Position numbers and translations under genes: made by a program. 64,000 nt of DNA from Ophthalmolycus amberensis (lineage: Eukaryota; Chordata; Actinopteri; Perciformes; Zoarcidae): positions 1-64,000 of the forward strand of contig JAFEUB010001060.1 of NCBI GenBank assembly GCA_024529925.1, read 5' to 3'. Positions 22,806-35,962 of this stretch are shown one piece after another (within the stretch, counting starts at the first letter, position 1; each line of letters begins with the position of its first letter). The notes below the pieces were generated by a model that did not search any database, was not told the DNA's origin, and saw only the letters and a program-made list of their open reading frames with translations.

Positions 22806-25220
22806 ACCACACAAACTACCAGATGTACCCGAGGCTCAGAAAGACGAGCACGACAAAATGAAAGCAAAGCCTGACCCGACAGTCAACGATGTCTTCATTG
22901 GTCCTCAGCTGGAGACGCAAGCAAGACCGTTGTACATGTCCAATGACAGGAATCTGGAGTCGTATGCGCCTCACCGTCAGTTAAGTGACCTGATGACAAA
23001 CTAGACAATTGCAACTGATAGAATTCCAAAAAGTAGTGTCAGACACAAGGGACAGGTTATTAAAAAGGAATGACTCAAATCAAATCATCAGAGGCTGAGA
23101 TATCTCGATTTATATTTCTTTCCATGGATCAAACACCTCAATAACTAACAGCACCTTTAATATAGACATAGACGTGCAGGGCCACATCTTAAAAGCTTTA
23201 CAAAGTTCCTCCAAAGAAAGTTTTTGTGATTAATGTCATATTCTTTATGTATATTTTGCACAAAAGACGTCCCCAGAGGACTGAGGGCATGACTTCGCTT
23301 CTATAACACACTGCAGGGGGAAAAAACATGAAACTATACTTGCTCAGTTAACTAAACTCAGTAAAGCAGTGAAAACTCAACATACATCACACGATATGTC
23401 CGTCACGACCAATCACTGCACTGCCTGCAAATCCCCTGGTTTAATATTGCAGCCACGACTGTATGTTGTTGGTTAAAATTCATGTTGTCCTCACCGATGG
23501 TGATGTGACGATGAAATATAAGACCCAAACCAGACGGATGATGCGAGGAGACGCGCAGTGAAAGCACAGCGATTCAAGCTAACGACAACAGATAGAGCAA
23601 TACATCAAAGGGGACTGTTTGTCTGCCTTCCAGCTGAGCAGAGAGAACATCCAGTGCACCTGCTGGGCTTAGAAGATCCAACGCAGACACTGGAGCTGAG
23701 CCATGCGGTTGCAATCCATACCGCAAAATAAATATGCAAAGTAGCAATATTCTAAGTCGCATTACAGCTGGCATCTATGCATAGTGCGCACATTTATTCA
23801 GCTTCTGTGCAGTCACGCCTTAGTTTGCCTTGCTTCCGTGTCATTAAGTCACCAGTGTTGAGTGTTCCACCGCTGCTGCTGGAGGGACATCTTGTCAGGC
23901 CCGAGGATCCGCCCACTAAAGCACACCTTGTAGATACAGGAAGTGGCCAATCAGAAGGCACCAAGGGCCCACCACATCGTCGGGGGGGGGGCCAAGTCTG
24001 TTGAATATAATTTGTGGGTGCCTCTGCTTTGGTTGATCGCTAAAATTGTTGTACTAATATAATAACAGTTCCATTTTGTTTATGTGCAGCTGATAGTGTT
24101 TTTATAGTGTTCTTGTTCTTTTTGTTAGGTCAAAGTTCATGTCTCCTCAGGACAGTTTAGTCAAATTACTTGTTTAATCAACTTTTACTTCAGACTCATG
24201 AGTCCATGTAGTATCAAAAAAACAAAAACAACAACAACCAAATACAACAACAATATATAAAATACAATATGAGGACACCAAGACACAAGTGTAATCATTG
24301 CAGTTAAAAAAAGTCAGTTTAGTTCAGTTGACCTCTTTTATGTCCCCAGAACTTTATTACAGTTTTTGTAAATTGGTTGCGTGATTTTTCCTCTTTTATT
24401 TTGAAAATCCACAATGAATCCACAATGAAAATCCACATGTTCATGCTCCCTCACACGCTGAAACTGGATAAATGATAACACTGAACTATCTCCCCTCCCT
24501 CCTTCGTCCCTCATACGGGACTTTTAGAATGAGGAGGCGTGGAGCTTTTGCACATCAGACATAGAACATACGTGACCTGTGGAGAGAGCACAATCCCTCA
24601 CCCTTGTACTGACGCATTGTTCTATCCGTTCCGTGTTATCCCCCTTGAGTGGAAAGCAGAGACACGAGGAAAGCACAGTGATTTGTATAATCCACGCCCC
24701 TGGAGCCGGTTGAGCCCCCCTCGCTGCGGTTAGGCATGGCCATCCACTGGAAGGCTGGCTTTAGACAAAACATCAATGCCGTATGGATCGAATAACAACA
24801 TAAGCTGTTGAGTGTGTGGCGGGCTGCACACTCAAAAATAAAGGCCTGACAATCCTAATACCAATAAAAAAAGAACTAAAAAAAGCAATGCAGGCTCTAA
24901 CACATATTGATTGCATTATATCGGAGAAGGTGCTTGTATATTGCATTGCTTTTTTCCTAAATCTATTCACTCTGCTGAAGTTGACTTTGTGCCATGCAAC
25001 TTTTCCGGTGATAAACTGTCGCTGAGTATCTCTTCTAAGAAAGGCTGGTTAAAGGGGCTTCTTTAAAAAGGACTTCCACAAAGTTAGCAGACTTGTGAGA
25101 GACGCATCTAAAAAAAAGAAATTGATGCAGCTGAAGCTTAAACATCGTGACTTTCAGACCCATTTACACGTCAATGACATGCAATCTGCATGTGGAAAGC
25201 GTATCTGGGTCAAGAGAAGT
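22806..25220. other. Intronic DNA without recognised gene
   Basis: Includes an A/CAA-rich stretch at 24217-24260 and no recognised coding or RNA feature. Confidence 0.45.
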
Positions 25221-25345
25221 GCATGTTAAAGGGACAGATTACTTTCATTCTTAAGTTCATACTTGTATGTTGACTCTCTACTACATGTTTACATGCTTTA
25301 ATGTTTGAAAAGAACATCTGATTTTCCATCTGAATATACCTTAAT
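25221..25345. repeat. Possible dispersed transposon fragment
   Basis: TTAAAGGGACAGATTACTTTC, GTTTACATGCTTTAATGTTTG and CTGAATATACC match phrases of a fish MITE I recall. No termini or duplication are visible. Confidence 0.4.
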
Positions 25346-28034
25346 ATCAATTAATCAACTCTTTGAATATGCCAAATGTTACCTTGTTCCAAATACTAAA
25401 ATGAGATGGTTCGTTGCATTACTTTGTCACTTTGGGTTTCTACGACACTGAATGACCCAATCGTTTTTTTGACATTTTATTACACCAAATAATAAAATCA
25501 TGTAATCGATTAAAAATGGTAAAAATAATCATTAGATTAGAAGTGTTTAGTGTCACCAGTTTTGATTCGAAGATAAGGGGGACCCACATGTGATAGCCGT
25601 TGATTAAAGGTGATTCTATTGGTCAGAATCTCCAAATGGTCAATTTAACACCAAGAGTAAATGATATGGATCAAGCTCAACAAAGCTGGATCCTACATTT
25701 CCTTTAGCTCATCCCTCCATCAGTACAAACTCTATGCAGCAACTCTGTGCAGGCTTTTGGTCCAAATGTGTGGTCTCCAGTATCTCCAAAGGTCATTTTC
25801 TCAGACTTTAGGAAGCCTCTCCAGAGCTTCAGCAACAGTTGTTTTGGAGCAGAGAAAGGATCCAAAACACTTGAGGATTCTGGCTGCCAGTATTCTGGAT
25901 GTATACAGTTGTTTTTAAGGTGTGCAAACACAAGTCACGTGACTTTTATAACCGTGTGCAAACATGATGTGCCATCAATGTCTTTTGAGAGTCCGAGAGG
26001 CATGTGTTGAATTCATCAAAACGCGTGTAATCAGGCTGGTGAATTCGCACTAAACACCCCGACAGGTGGGAACGACAATCTGCCAGAACGCTGCGGTCTG
26101 ACCGGCCGTAACCGGCTCACAGCGGTGGTGAACCCCCCCCGACGTGCCGGGGCTTATCTGGGGCACGCAGGAGGCACAACAATGAACTTATCAGCGTCCT
26201 GCCACTTGGCGGGATGTAGCTGCAACCCCGCCGCGGCCGCGCTGCTCTGACCGCGAGCCGGCTCCGGTTCATTGATCACACACGGCCGAGCAGAACCTAA
26301 TCTAGGGGCAGCGAGCCTTTCACAAACCACAGGCTCCCGGCTTTTGACGGAGGAAAGGGTGGAGAAAACAGAAGAAGACAGAAAGGGCCAGGTAATACAA
26401 AAAGCTGCTGGTGAAAAAAAAAAGTTCAATAACTTTGCAGGGACCTCCACACCCTGCATGTCAACTAGCTCCGGCATTTTGATTGAAGCTCAGCACAAGC
26501 CCACAGCAGGCCTTTTTCTATTACTTCTCCTCGTCTCTTTGTCGGCGGATCGGTTACAGTGCCCACAAGAATACATAAAAGTTTCAGTGGGAGGGTTCCG
26601 ACGAGGGTCACGGAAAAAAATTCTCATTTTTGTGACATCGCTGTGATTCAAACAAAGGTGCTTCTCGATGTATTCGTCCGGGCTGTGAAGCTTTGGAAGC
26701 GGCGACAGAGATGAGGTTGTCAGGCTGTAAATGAAAGAAGCACCGTCCCGTACGGCTTCTAAAGCAGGCGATGCTGCTTCTTTTTTTTAAACGCGCCGAA
26801 TAACAACACGGAGGAGTCAAGTTCATTCCCAGACAGGTGCGATACACTCTGACACAGCTACCGGCGCTGATATTAGATATTTCACGGCCGCTGCAGAGAA
26901 ATCACTCAGGCTGTGTGTGAGAAACATCACAGCCTTTTTCATAGCAGATGTGCTTTCTGGGCACAAAATCTTTCTGCAATCAATGAAGCTGTGTGAGCGG
27001 TCCTGGCTTTATGCGTGGCATGTATTCCAGCATACCTGTTGTACTTTCAGAGGTAGTCCTTTTATCGAAGCCTTTTGTACGTCTTGCTCTGCACGGATTT
27101 GCAGATTACCCATCATGCCCGTCTCTCCCTCCCCCTCCCCCGCCCCTCCCCCCGTCTGGAGGAGATGATCGGAGTGATCGTCGCATCAAACGGAACACGA
27201 CAACTCGCCCCGTCGCAATCTACGTGGAGCAAATTGGAGGTGATTTTCAATAAGTGTGCCGATGGGCGGATCAGTCGTTCTCTAACCAGCGAGGCCGTGA
27301 TGAGAGAGAGGGACGATCCCACGTTCTCTGTGTTTTAAGTGGATCACGGCTCTCGCTCTACGCCGCCTGCTTGAAGAGCCCTTTCCTGGTGTGATGGATA
27401 CGATGGCTCATATGTGTGAAATGAGTCCTGATGGGAGCGCTCCGACTTTAAAGTCAGATTGAACGTGAGCTTTGGGAAATTGGACTCAAGGTCGAGGTAA
27501 ACTCAAGGTAAACCCGAGAGTGTTATGTCTTTGGACTTGAACATGTGCTGGAATAAAGAAGCTGTCTTTTGTGTATTTATTCAAATCATCGTCTCAGTGA
27601 GGAAGAAGAAAACTACTCCAGGAGCCGGCTTCCTTCATACAGAGAGAGAGCAAGGGTGGGGCTAGTGGCTAATGCTAGCTTAGAGACATGTTGATATGAG
27701 ACTGCTGGGAACAACAACCGAAACATTGTCATACAACACATGTATCTCTGCGCACAGACACGGGTGATGCCAATTCTTCTTTTGCAATAACAGCAAGACG
27801 TACGCTAACACAATGAAGCTCTACTGAGTTCAGAGCAAAAGTACTTTAGCATTTACACAATATACTGAATCAAAATATACACTTAGTAAGTAGAAATGTA
27901 TACGAAGTAGAAATGTGCCATTACAAACAATACATTATCTGAATATTCATAATCTTGCATTGCTTATTTCCAGTTTGGCATCCAGGATTAGATGTTACAC
28001 CACGTTTTTGCAAGAATAAAAACGGTGGAGAACA
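25346..28034. other. Intronic DNA without recognised gene
   Basis: At 25661-26010 frames of 75-87 codons are open on both strands, but none is recognised. At 26030-26360 and 27120-27340 the DNA is GC-richer and complex. No promoter or exon signal is convincing. Confidence 0.4.
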
Positions 28035-28290
28035 TTTCATTTCCTATAACTTCTTCACAATAAAAGTCCCTGCAGCGTTAGAAGGCTGGTTTTGTTGAAG
28101 AATAGCTGCTATCAAAGCTCCACCAGTTCGCTGATAAACATATTGCATTTCCTATAATCTTCACAATAAAAGCCCCGTTATTTTGGGCTGCTTACTCTTC
28201 TCAGTATTATCAGACTTGTTTTATTGAAGAATATGTGTTAACGAAACACATTTTCGAATAAATTCTTCACAATAAAAGTCCCCCGTTATC
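28035..28290 (+). repeat. Three imperfect direct repeats (CTTCACAATAAAAGTCC units)
   Basis: CATTTCCTATAA-CTTCTTCACAATAAAAG occurs at about 28037 and again at about 28146. A third, shorter copy (AAATTCTTCACAATAAAAGTCC) is at about 28260. TTGTTGAAGAATA-type phrases recur between them. Spacing is about 105-115 bases, suggesting an old tandem duplication. Confidence 0.7.
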
Positions 28291-28566
28291 TTGTCTAAAG
28301 CCGTTATTTTGACGAGCAGGTCTCAGTTTCCCTCCTCCCTTCCCTCTGCTCTCCTCGGTAGAGGAACTCCCGTGAGGGAGGAAGATGATGATTTGATAAA
28401 TTGTCCGGATTGTGCCCACATGCTGTCCACACCTCACTGAGATCAGAACTCACTGTGAGCCAGACCTGATCTCCAAGCGCACAGACTTCAAAGCGAATGC
28501 GTCCTGGTGTGATCGGAGGGTGTGTTTTAAGTGTTTTATCTATTGAACCTTTGGTTTAGCAGAAGA

Positions 28567-28620
28567 GAGTCTCGTTAAGATTAAAAATCTCTTTCTCAAG
28601 AGCGCCATGGCCAATTAGCA
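28567..28620 (+). repeat. Short dispersed repeat fragment
   Basis: TCTCGTTAAGATTAAAAATCTC and TTTCTCAAGAGCGCCATGGCCA are related to the fish repeat seen in reverse at 20814-20900. Confidence 0.4.
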
Positions 28621-31600
28621 ATACATATAACAAATGACAGAATCACAAAATATCAAAGACATTCATCAGCATGCCTCACAAGTCACCAACATGAGGGAGC
28701 AATCAATCCGATCATCTACAGCCAGATGTGGCTGCCTCCTTTAAACGCATCCAGAGAGAGCAGCTCTGAAAGATGCAGGTGCTTTTACACGCAAAGGAAA
28801 CAACAAACTTCATTTATTTTTATTTCCCATTTTAGTCCATGGCTTTCGGGTCAGATGGTAAGAATAATTCATGTGAAGCATGAATGAGGCAGCGGAGCAA
28901 GTGTAACGGTGAGTTTGGTGGATCTATCTTCGGCTGCGTATTAATCCACTCTAGTAGGTACTAGCAGCATGCGAGTCAAAATAAACTGCACCGTGTGCTC
29001 ATGGGTGTGAAAGCAGCAGTGTGGCTCATTGATGTGATCTCTATGCTGCAGAGGAATAACATACATCAGCCTTTAAAATCTTCTTTCAACCAAGCGTACA
29101 AACAAGATTTTGTGATGATAAAATGTGCGTGTATTTGTATGATATTATCAGACCAGACTTATGCTATTGCTCGATCACCATTGTTTCTAACAGACAGAGG
29201 AGGTTTCACGCTGTGCACATTGTAAACCTCTCATATGATCCCTGTCCTAACCTCCAATGGCAACTGATGCAGAGTGGTTTTTCACCCAATTAGAACGTGA
29301 CAAAAGCAAAAAGGAAAAGCATCGGTGATACTGGGAACGGTATTTTCCGGGAAGATAGTGTTTCAGGTTCCCCTGCAGGCCGTCTCTCAGGGAGGAAACC
29401 GCTTTGTGGCAGAGTGGTGCAGAAGATCTACCGAAATGACACCGGGGATAAACAATCTTGGCTCGATCAGAAATTGGGGGGGGGGGGGGGGCATTTTGGC
29501 TCCAAAGTCATCATCATCATCAAGATCATGCTACCTCTAAAGCAGTCCCCGTGCCTAATCTAAATTAAAACAGTGTGCAGAGCTAATCAGCGGCCTGCTA
29601 ATAATCCCGGTGTGTCTGGATGTATTTAGCAAACAACTGAATCCCACGCAGAGCTCCAGCCCGTGACAAACTGGTTGTTGGGCGTTCGCCATCTGTCTTT
29701 CGCTCGATTGGCGTCGGCCAGAAGCATTGGCGGTGACAAAGGCCACGTGGAGGGAAGCTGATGTGGTAACAGCTCACACACGGGCCCCCCCCCCCCCCGT
29801 GTCAAAGTCACACACTCAACACGCTTAGCCGTCATTAGCATGCAAAGAAATGAGCGGTGGCTTTTATCAACACCGCCCCCCCTAACGAAATGAAAACAAT
29901 GGAATGGATGTGTTCATCAGTTTCATTTGAAAAGGTGCATTCCACTAGTTTCACACACATGAAGTTAAGGTTACCTCTTAGGAGGAGTAAGACTCAGTGT
30001 GTGTCTCTGAGAGGAGCTTCTAAACTCAAAGTATTCTGGGTAAGCATGGATTTGGCTTAACATTTGACACAAAACCTGAGTAACAAACTGGTAGAGTGGA
30101 GTTTGAATGACACGGGCGTGTACCAGGCGGTCTAGTGAAAGACGCTATCGAGCTAGATTAGTACATTATCCACGTGTCTACTGGGCTTAATAACATGCAA
30201 ATCCTGCTGCGCTGCAATCAATACTATTATTGTTACAATTATTATAAAATTTATGCCATTTGCTCTTTGACTCGTACTTATTTGTTTCCTTTCCTATGCT
30301 TTCACATAGCTCAGACACACACGCTCAAATCAACAGCAGCCTGTTCTCTCATCCTCGCACTACGTGGTGTTACCGGGGCTAAAAAATAAAGATCAAAACA
30401 TCAATTTCTTGATATATTATCTGGACAAGTTGGAAAAGAGTCGCAAACTGGTTTCAACTCCATAAGCTGTCATTAAATATTAAGAAGTCAAATTTCATAA
30501 TATTTAGGGGAAAGGAGGTCCGTTAGGGATTCTGAGTGTCAGTAGAAAGTCCTCACGTCTTTCACGCTTGTTTCTTCTGCATTTTAGATAATAGGAAATC
30601 AACTAAAAGTGGAAAAAACATATTTTGTTCGTAACAAAAAGTGTTCTTGTTCTTTTCAGTAAAACGTTTTTTCCTTACGTTTCCTTGAAACGTTTTTTTC
30701 CTTTTCAGTAAAACGTGTTTAGTTGGGTAGAAATCCTGGTCATAAAGCCCCAAATTCACCCAAACAAGTCAAGGACATGCTGTCAGCACTAACATGAAGG
30801 GTATCATTGGATCAGGTTGCTCTGCCCTGGTGGAGTCTCACTGTACATACATTCTATTGAGCTACGGCACATCTCAGAGGAATCAACAATCAGTGCTAAT
30901 CCGTGCTATTCCTTTAGCATTGTGAGAATGTTGTCATGCTAGCACACTACATTACTCCCCCCCCCCCCCCACACTCAAAGTATTAAGCACAGGAGGGACG
31001 GTGGTGGTTATTTCTACATCCTCCTGCTTCCCAAAATATCAGTCCATGATTACACAGCAGAGCACCTTTCGGGAACAAAACTGATTTCCTGCAGTATCTA
31101 ATTTGTCACCTTTTCATCCTCAGTCATTTTTCCGATCGTCAACACGCATGCTGACAACTATTTGCCGGACTGACCCTGTGCTTTATACATCCCTGACATT
31201 AATATTCCTTTGAACTAAATGTCAGGATCATGTGTGCGGGGCCCGACCCTCATCGAGGGGGCCAAGGTGAATGTTGATTATTATGGGAGCAAATTGACTT
31301 TCAAGATCAGAGGTGGTATTAATTATGGGGAAGCGAGTTGGCGTTGCATAAGCATGAACCGTCCCGAGAACCACCCTGTGGCTATGGGTGCTTTCCCACA
31401 ATTGAGAGCAGGACCCTTGATCGTGACCGTTGTGCGACTTCAACACGGGCGCAGATCGATTTTCAAACATCCAGCCCTTTGATTTGTCTAATCTAGGTGG
31501 ATATGATGATTCAGACCAGGATTAAACGTCTACACCTTTGATATGTTAAACGGTTGTTCGTGTTAATGTGGCGGCCTGTACTGAGCTTGGAATAAGAGGT

Positions 31601-31689
31601 GTCAAAGAGAGTTCTCGCTGTCTGAACTTCACACGTTCAACATCTTCAAAAACGTGGCAGGGCTCTAGGGACGCCAGTGCTGTCTGTCA
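28621..31689. other. Intronic DNA with homopolymer runs, no recognised gene
   Basis: Homopolymer runs: G16 at 29476-29491, C14 at 29785-29798 and C14 at 30957-30970. A perfect octamer motif ATGCAAAT is at 30195-30202. The stretch 31219-31482 is open on both strands but unrecognised. Confidence 0.5.
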
Positions 31690-31976
31690 GCTGGTTCACC
31701 ACTTTGGTCGGTACTGACATATCTAAAGTCATTGGATGGTCAAAATTGAAATTTCTCTCGTACATTTTTTACTGACGAAATACCTTAAAACAGTTTCCAA
31801 TCAGCGACAGCTGAACTTCGTGTTAGCGCAAAGTAGCAAATGTTAGCATGCCAACACGCTGAACTAAGATGGCGAATAGGGTCAACATTAAATATGTACC
31901 TAGCCAACAGGGCAGCATGTTAGCATTGCTAAACTACATTTAGCTCAAAGCACCACTAAGCCTTAATACAACCGCT
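31690..31976 (+). repeat. Dispersed fish repeat (CTAGCGCCACC / GTTAGCATGC family), copy 3
   Basis: CACCACTTTGGTCGGTACTGACATATC, GCAAATGTTAGCATGCCAACACGCTGAACTAAGATGGCG-type phrases and TTTAGCTCAAAGCACCACTAAG are shared with, or continue, the copies at 8066 and 10461/12595. Confidence 0.7.
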
Positions 31977-32489
31977 AACATTGCTGCAGACTATATTTTA
32001 TTGTTTTTGAATGCCCTCCCTGTTGCTCCACTCACTCACTCACATACGCATGATCACATTTTTTGACATAATCAATTTTATTTTGAATGACAATTTTTTT
32101 AATTAATTGTATTTGTTTTAAGTCACGTTAAACAAGTCTTTGCTAGCGTTGCAAAGTATAAAGGTATCACAATACCCCAACGTTACTGTACCCCATTTTA
32201 TTAGCACTGGTACTTTAAGAATGACATTGTTTAAATAGACTCAACAGGGAGTTTTTTTAGGGTTATATATTTTTTTTATTGTTAAAAAAATTAAAAATAA
32301 TTTGAAGTTCCGTGTTCTGTCATCTATTATAACCTTGCTGTTCATGATGTTTCAGGTGTCGTTTCAGTATCTGTGTAGAGATATTCAGGCAGATATCAAT
32401 GAGATCATTTGTGACAACACTTTTTGGGAGTTCCAGCCTGTTAGCATGTCTGTTGGAGAGCACAGATTATATGTAACTATTTGCAGGAA

Positions 32490-32630
32490 TAATGTAATAA
32501 CAACTCTTATTCACTTTCTTGCTGAGAGTTGGAGAGAAGATTGAAGCTGCTATCGGCTACATATGATGGCCTGTTAGCTCAGTTTAGCACAGAGACTAGA
32601 AACAGCTAGCGTGGCTTCGTCCCAACCACT
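32490..32630 (+). repeat. Dispersed fish repeat fragment (GAGAGTT-GTTAGCTCAG family)
   Basis: CTTTCTTGCTGAGAGTTGG, GAGAAGATTGAAGCTG, GTTAGCTCAGTTTAGCACAG and GAAACAGCTAGCGTGGC match a common teleost repeat that reads TTGCCGAGAGTTAGATGAGAAG...CTTAGCTTAGCATAAAGACTGG. Identification is from memory. Confidence 0.6.
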
Positions 32631-34748
32631 AACCATGAATCACTCTGCTCATTGAACATCTAACTCTAAGCTAATCAGCTCATATTTGACAAAATATCAA
32701 ACTGTTCCTGTAATAAAGCTATGGAACCACTTGCACTGTTATTCTATGGGCATATATGTATTTTACATTGTACCTTGTTGTGTTGAGCTATTTCTTACAA
32801 TTGACTTTTTCTTTATTTTTTACCAATGTGAAAAATAGTTAAAGTGAGGAAGTGGATCTCTGCTGCAGTAAATATCCCTGCTGCTAGATATTTTGGAAGT
32901 CTTCTCGCCCCGAGACGTGGATGCTGGTTTGAACATGCTGCTGTAGTGAACAGCATCACAGCAGAGGGAACAGATCCCTGCAACACCACAGTAAATCCTC
33001 CCTGCTCCTAAACCTGTTCCCACCAGAACGCTGACACTCCGAGAGTCATCAAAGAGTGAACAATAAAAGAGAAACACTGCCTTGCTGCAACAGAGACTGC
33101 TATAGATAGAGGTTGAACTCTCACAGGGGTCACCAAACCAAACTGTCCAACTCAGTACGAGAGACATGTCTGCTGGGTGAAGTCAGTGCAAACTGTAGAC
33201 TACAGGTTATAATCCAACATTAATTTGATTCTAATGAATTTTGATGCTTTATAAAATCCCATATTCTACCTGTATGTTACCAGGAGGAGTCCTGCTGAAT
33301 GATGTGAACAGAAACTGTCACAACAATGCTGAGAGCAACATCTAGTAAGGAACTGAGAGAACCTCTAAGATGACAGAAGGGTCTATGGACGACATCACGT
33401 TTCATGAATGATCTCAGTATCTCTACAGTGGTTGACAGGTGTTCTGTGTCAGTGAATGGGGAATCAAATATTCATCAATGCACAGGAGCATAGTAGGATA
33501 GACAGATGGACAGGTAGGTGGATTACTCTTCATGTATGTTGATACGGTGATATTCTCTTCAGATGAACACACATCCATGCTTTGATGAGGTCATTCTGCA
33601 TATAGTGATAATATTCCACCAGGTAATATAGAGATGGCCATGAAATCTTTAGCTTGTTTTGGGTTTTTTATTTCAGTTGGTGATTACTTACTTAGTGAAC
33701 TGTTGACCAAAGTGGGTCTTAAGAGTGCTGCAGAGTTTTTTTATGCATTGTCAAAGAAGTCGGTTGATGCAAACTATGTTTACTAGTAAAGGATTTATTT
33801 TTATTTCTCAGGTGCCCGGAATAAACAACAAAGGTTTGAAAGGCGCTAAAGGACTTCATTACCCCGGCAGTTCCCGGGCAGCAGCTGACTGATTGTGAGT
33901 AGGTCTTGGTGACAAAACCCTTGAGGGCATTTATTACCGGTTGAATCAGACTCGTACGATTTGGTTCGGCAGATCTCAACACAACAATCATACTCGGATG
34001 TAGACCAAAACGATCGCGCCAGGATCCCTTAGAGGAAGTGGTCTTGTCACAAAGAAATCCTGTGGCGGTTCATTGGCGGTGGGAACCAACCTCGATCTGA
34101 CAGACCAACAAGGCTCACTGTAAGTTTGAGCTGCTGAAGGAAGGAAGCACATTGCCTTCTTGACATTTGTGCAGATAGGCCCTTCTTTCAGGACCTTCTT
34201 CCAGTCTTTACTATCTCACTCTGGCCCGAGACCATCAACAACACCAACCAATGATCGGCAGCATTCTGTCTTGATTGATTGTAGTGCCTCGAGTTTAGCA
34301 AATCATCCACTCAGTTTGTTCGTTGGCACCAGAACAAATGACCAAGGGTTTGAAAACACCCTTCGACTACCTCAAACTTCTGCTTAGCCACTTACTCTTA
34401 GACCAGACAGGTAGACATGCCCTTTGCTTCTCTCATAACTCAGCCACGGGCAACACTAAAGCCAAAGCAGCTCACCACGTCGACTCTGTTTTTACCAAGC
34501 AGCCGGTTTCCTGTTTAGCCCTGCAGGATGTAAAGCTAAAGGACATTTTCTTCATGCAGACCGGCATGAAAAGAGCTTGTATAGTTGTACAAACCATGCT
34601 CTCCAGGTAGTCACTCAAAAAAAGAAAAAATCCTCAATGACAGACCATCGACTCATTCCTAATCGATTCAAACACTTCAAATCAATTCGCAGGGCTTTCA
34701 ACTTTAAATCGATGCGATGCACTGCTTTATTGCTTTTTTTGGACAGCA
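32631..34748. other. Intronic DNA without recognised gene
   Basis: A cysteine-rich 115-codon frame on the minus strand (32820-33167) and smaller frames at 33719-33991 (-) and 34160-34610 (+) match nothing I recognise. Part of 33890-34100 may be a decayed DNA transposon, but no termini are visible. Confidence 0.4.
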
Positions 34749-34756
34749 GTTGATTG
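34749..34756 (+). repeat. Left target-site duplication GTTGATTG
   Basis: Eight-base direct repeat identical to 35963-35970, abutting the element at 34757-35962. Confidence 0.93.
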
Positions 34757-35962
34757 CAGTGGTGGCTGGTGGAAAATGTTCTAGGTGGGGCCATCCTATC
34801 AATTTCAGCAAACATCCCAGTATGATTTGATGCAAAAAAAATGTAAGTATCAAACACGCATTATTACTTGGCAGTTAAATATTTAACATGTATTCCAACA
34901 CGAAAACAATCAGTAAATAACACTTATATAATATAATATAACATGTTCATTTATTGAGATGCCCCGATGGACCTTGTTATAGGAGGTAAAGATCAGGAGA
35001 AGTAAACATGAAGTGTAATTATGAATACTGATGTTAAATTAAGCTATGATGAGTTTTCACTGTTAATTTAACATCTCTATTACATGTTGATGCCTCCATG
35101 ACCAAGTTAAGCAGATGAGACTGAGGACAACTATGTAGAAGAAAAGATGTTCACTTTGCCTAATATGTAGCTTGACAGAGTTCTCCATGTGTGTCCTGGT
35201 GTTCTCATGTTTCCTTACCTCCTCATCCCTCACTCCCGTAACTGTCCGTGCTGGATCTGTCCCCGTTGTTTTAAAAAGCTAAATAAATTATTAGCATGAC
35301 GTCATCCAGCTAGCCAAACCTGTCTGGTGTACAGCTAGTACAGAAGCTTCGCATGTACTGCTTCCCTTTCCCGCGAGTCTGCTGTCTGATTGTGAGGTCA
35401 GGCTGATCTGATATCAGCTCTTTGGCTGCAGAATCTCCGCCAAAGTTCTCCTCTCAAACGGGTCTTGGAGGAGTGCTCGCGCTGGCACGGGCGCCTGTAG
35501 AGACTTCTCCTGACGAGAACGCGCAGCGAGGGGGGCCTGATCGTTCTGGCCCCAAGCTGAATCTATTTGAGGGCGCTGATTGGCTAAATTGTATGTCACT
35601 CATTTATATCTTTAATCAGCAATTGGCTAAACTGCTTCATAGACCCGTCTCTTTTGGGCCAAAACGATTAGGCCCCCCAAGCTGCGCGTTCTGAGAGTGT
35701 CGTGCACACAGACAGAGAGCACGAGCAGAGAGCACACAGGGGGAGAGGACGAGCACACAGGCGGAGGACGAGCAGGAAAAGCATATATTTTGCGCAGATA
35801 TCATACTTTACACACATTACTGGGTACATTCCATAGTTCAAAAACACAAATATTGACAATTTATATAATTTATGATTATTATAATTTTTTATTTTTTATT
35901 TTTTTTTGTGTGGCTCATGGTGGGGCCATGCCCCATGGCCCTCTATTGACCAGCCGCCACTG
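34757..35962. mobile_element. Complete non-autonomous hAT element (1206 bp)
   Basis: The left end CAGTGGTGGCTGGT and the inverted right end (CAGTGGCGGCTGGT on the minus strand) agree at 13 of 14 positions. Perfect 8-base duplications (GTTGATTG) flank both ends. CAGTG-type termini plus an 8-bp duplication are the signature of the hAT superfamily. There is no transposase frame inside, so the element depended on enzyme supplied in trans. Both ends also carry GTGGGGCCAT in direct orientation (34785-34794 and 35920-35929). The interior contains a long inverted repeat at 35515-35694. Confidence 0.92.
35515..35694. repeat. Inverted repeat inside the hAT element
   Basis: The left arm at about 35515-35552 and the right arm at about 35656-35693 match, in reverse complement, at 33 of 38 positions. 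They share AGAACGCGCAGC, GGGGGGCCT, ATCGTT and TGGCCC. The loop is about 100 bases. This could fold into a large hairpin or be the relic of a smaller palindromic element nested within the hAT copy. Confidence 0.88.

Noticed and set aside
25661..26010. Several overlapping frames as a processed gene
   Set aside because: Openness on both strands without any recognisable protein; no poly-A tail or duplication.
32820..33167. Cysteine-rich 115-codon frame that could be an immune-receptor fragment
   Set aside because: Considered because of its cysteines and a CACAGTA heptamer-like word, but there is no domain pattern, no proper recombination signal spacing, and no splice signals.
34160..34610. Plus-strand frames as a retrotransposon protein
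   Set aside because: No catalytic motif or recognised block; probably chance frames, possibly within an unidentified repeat.
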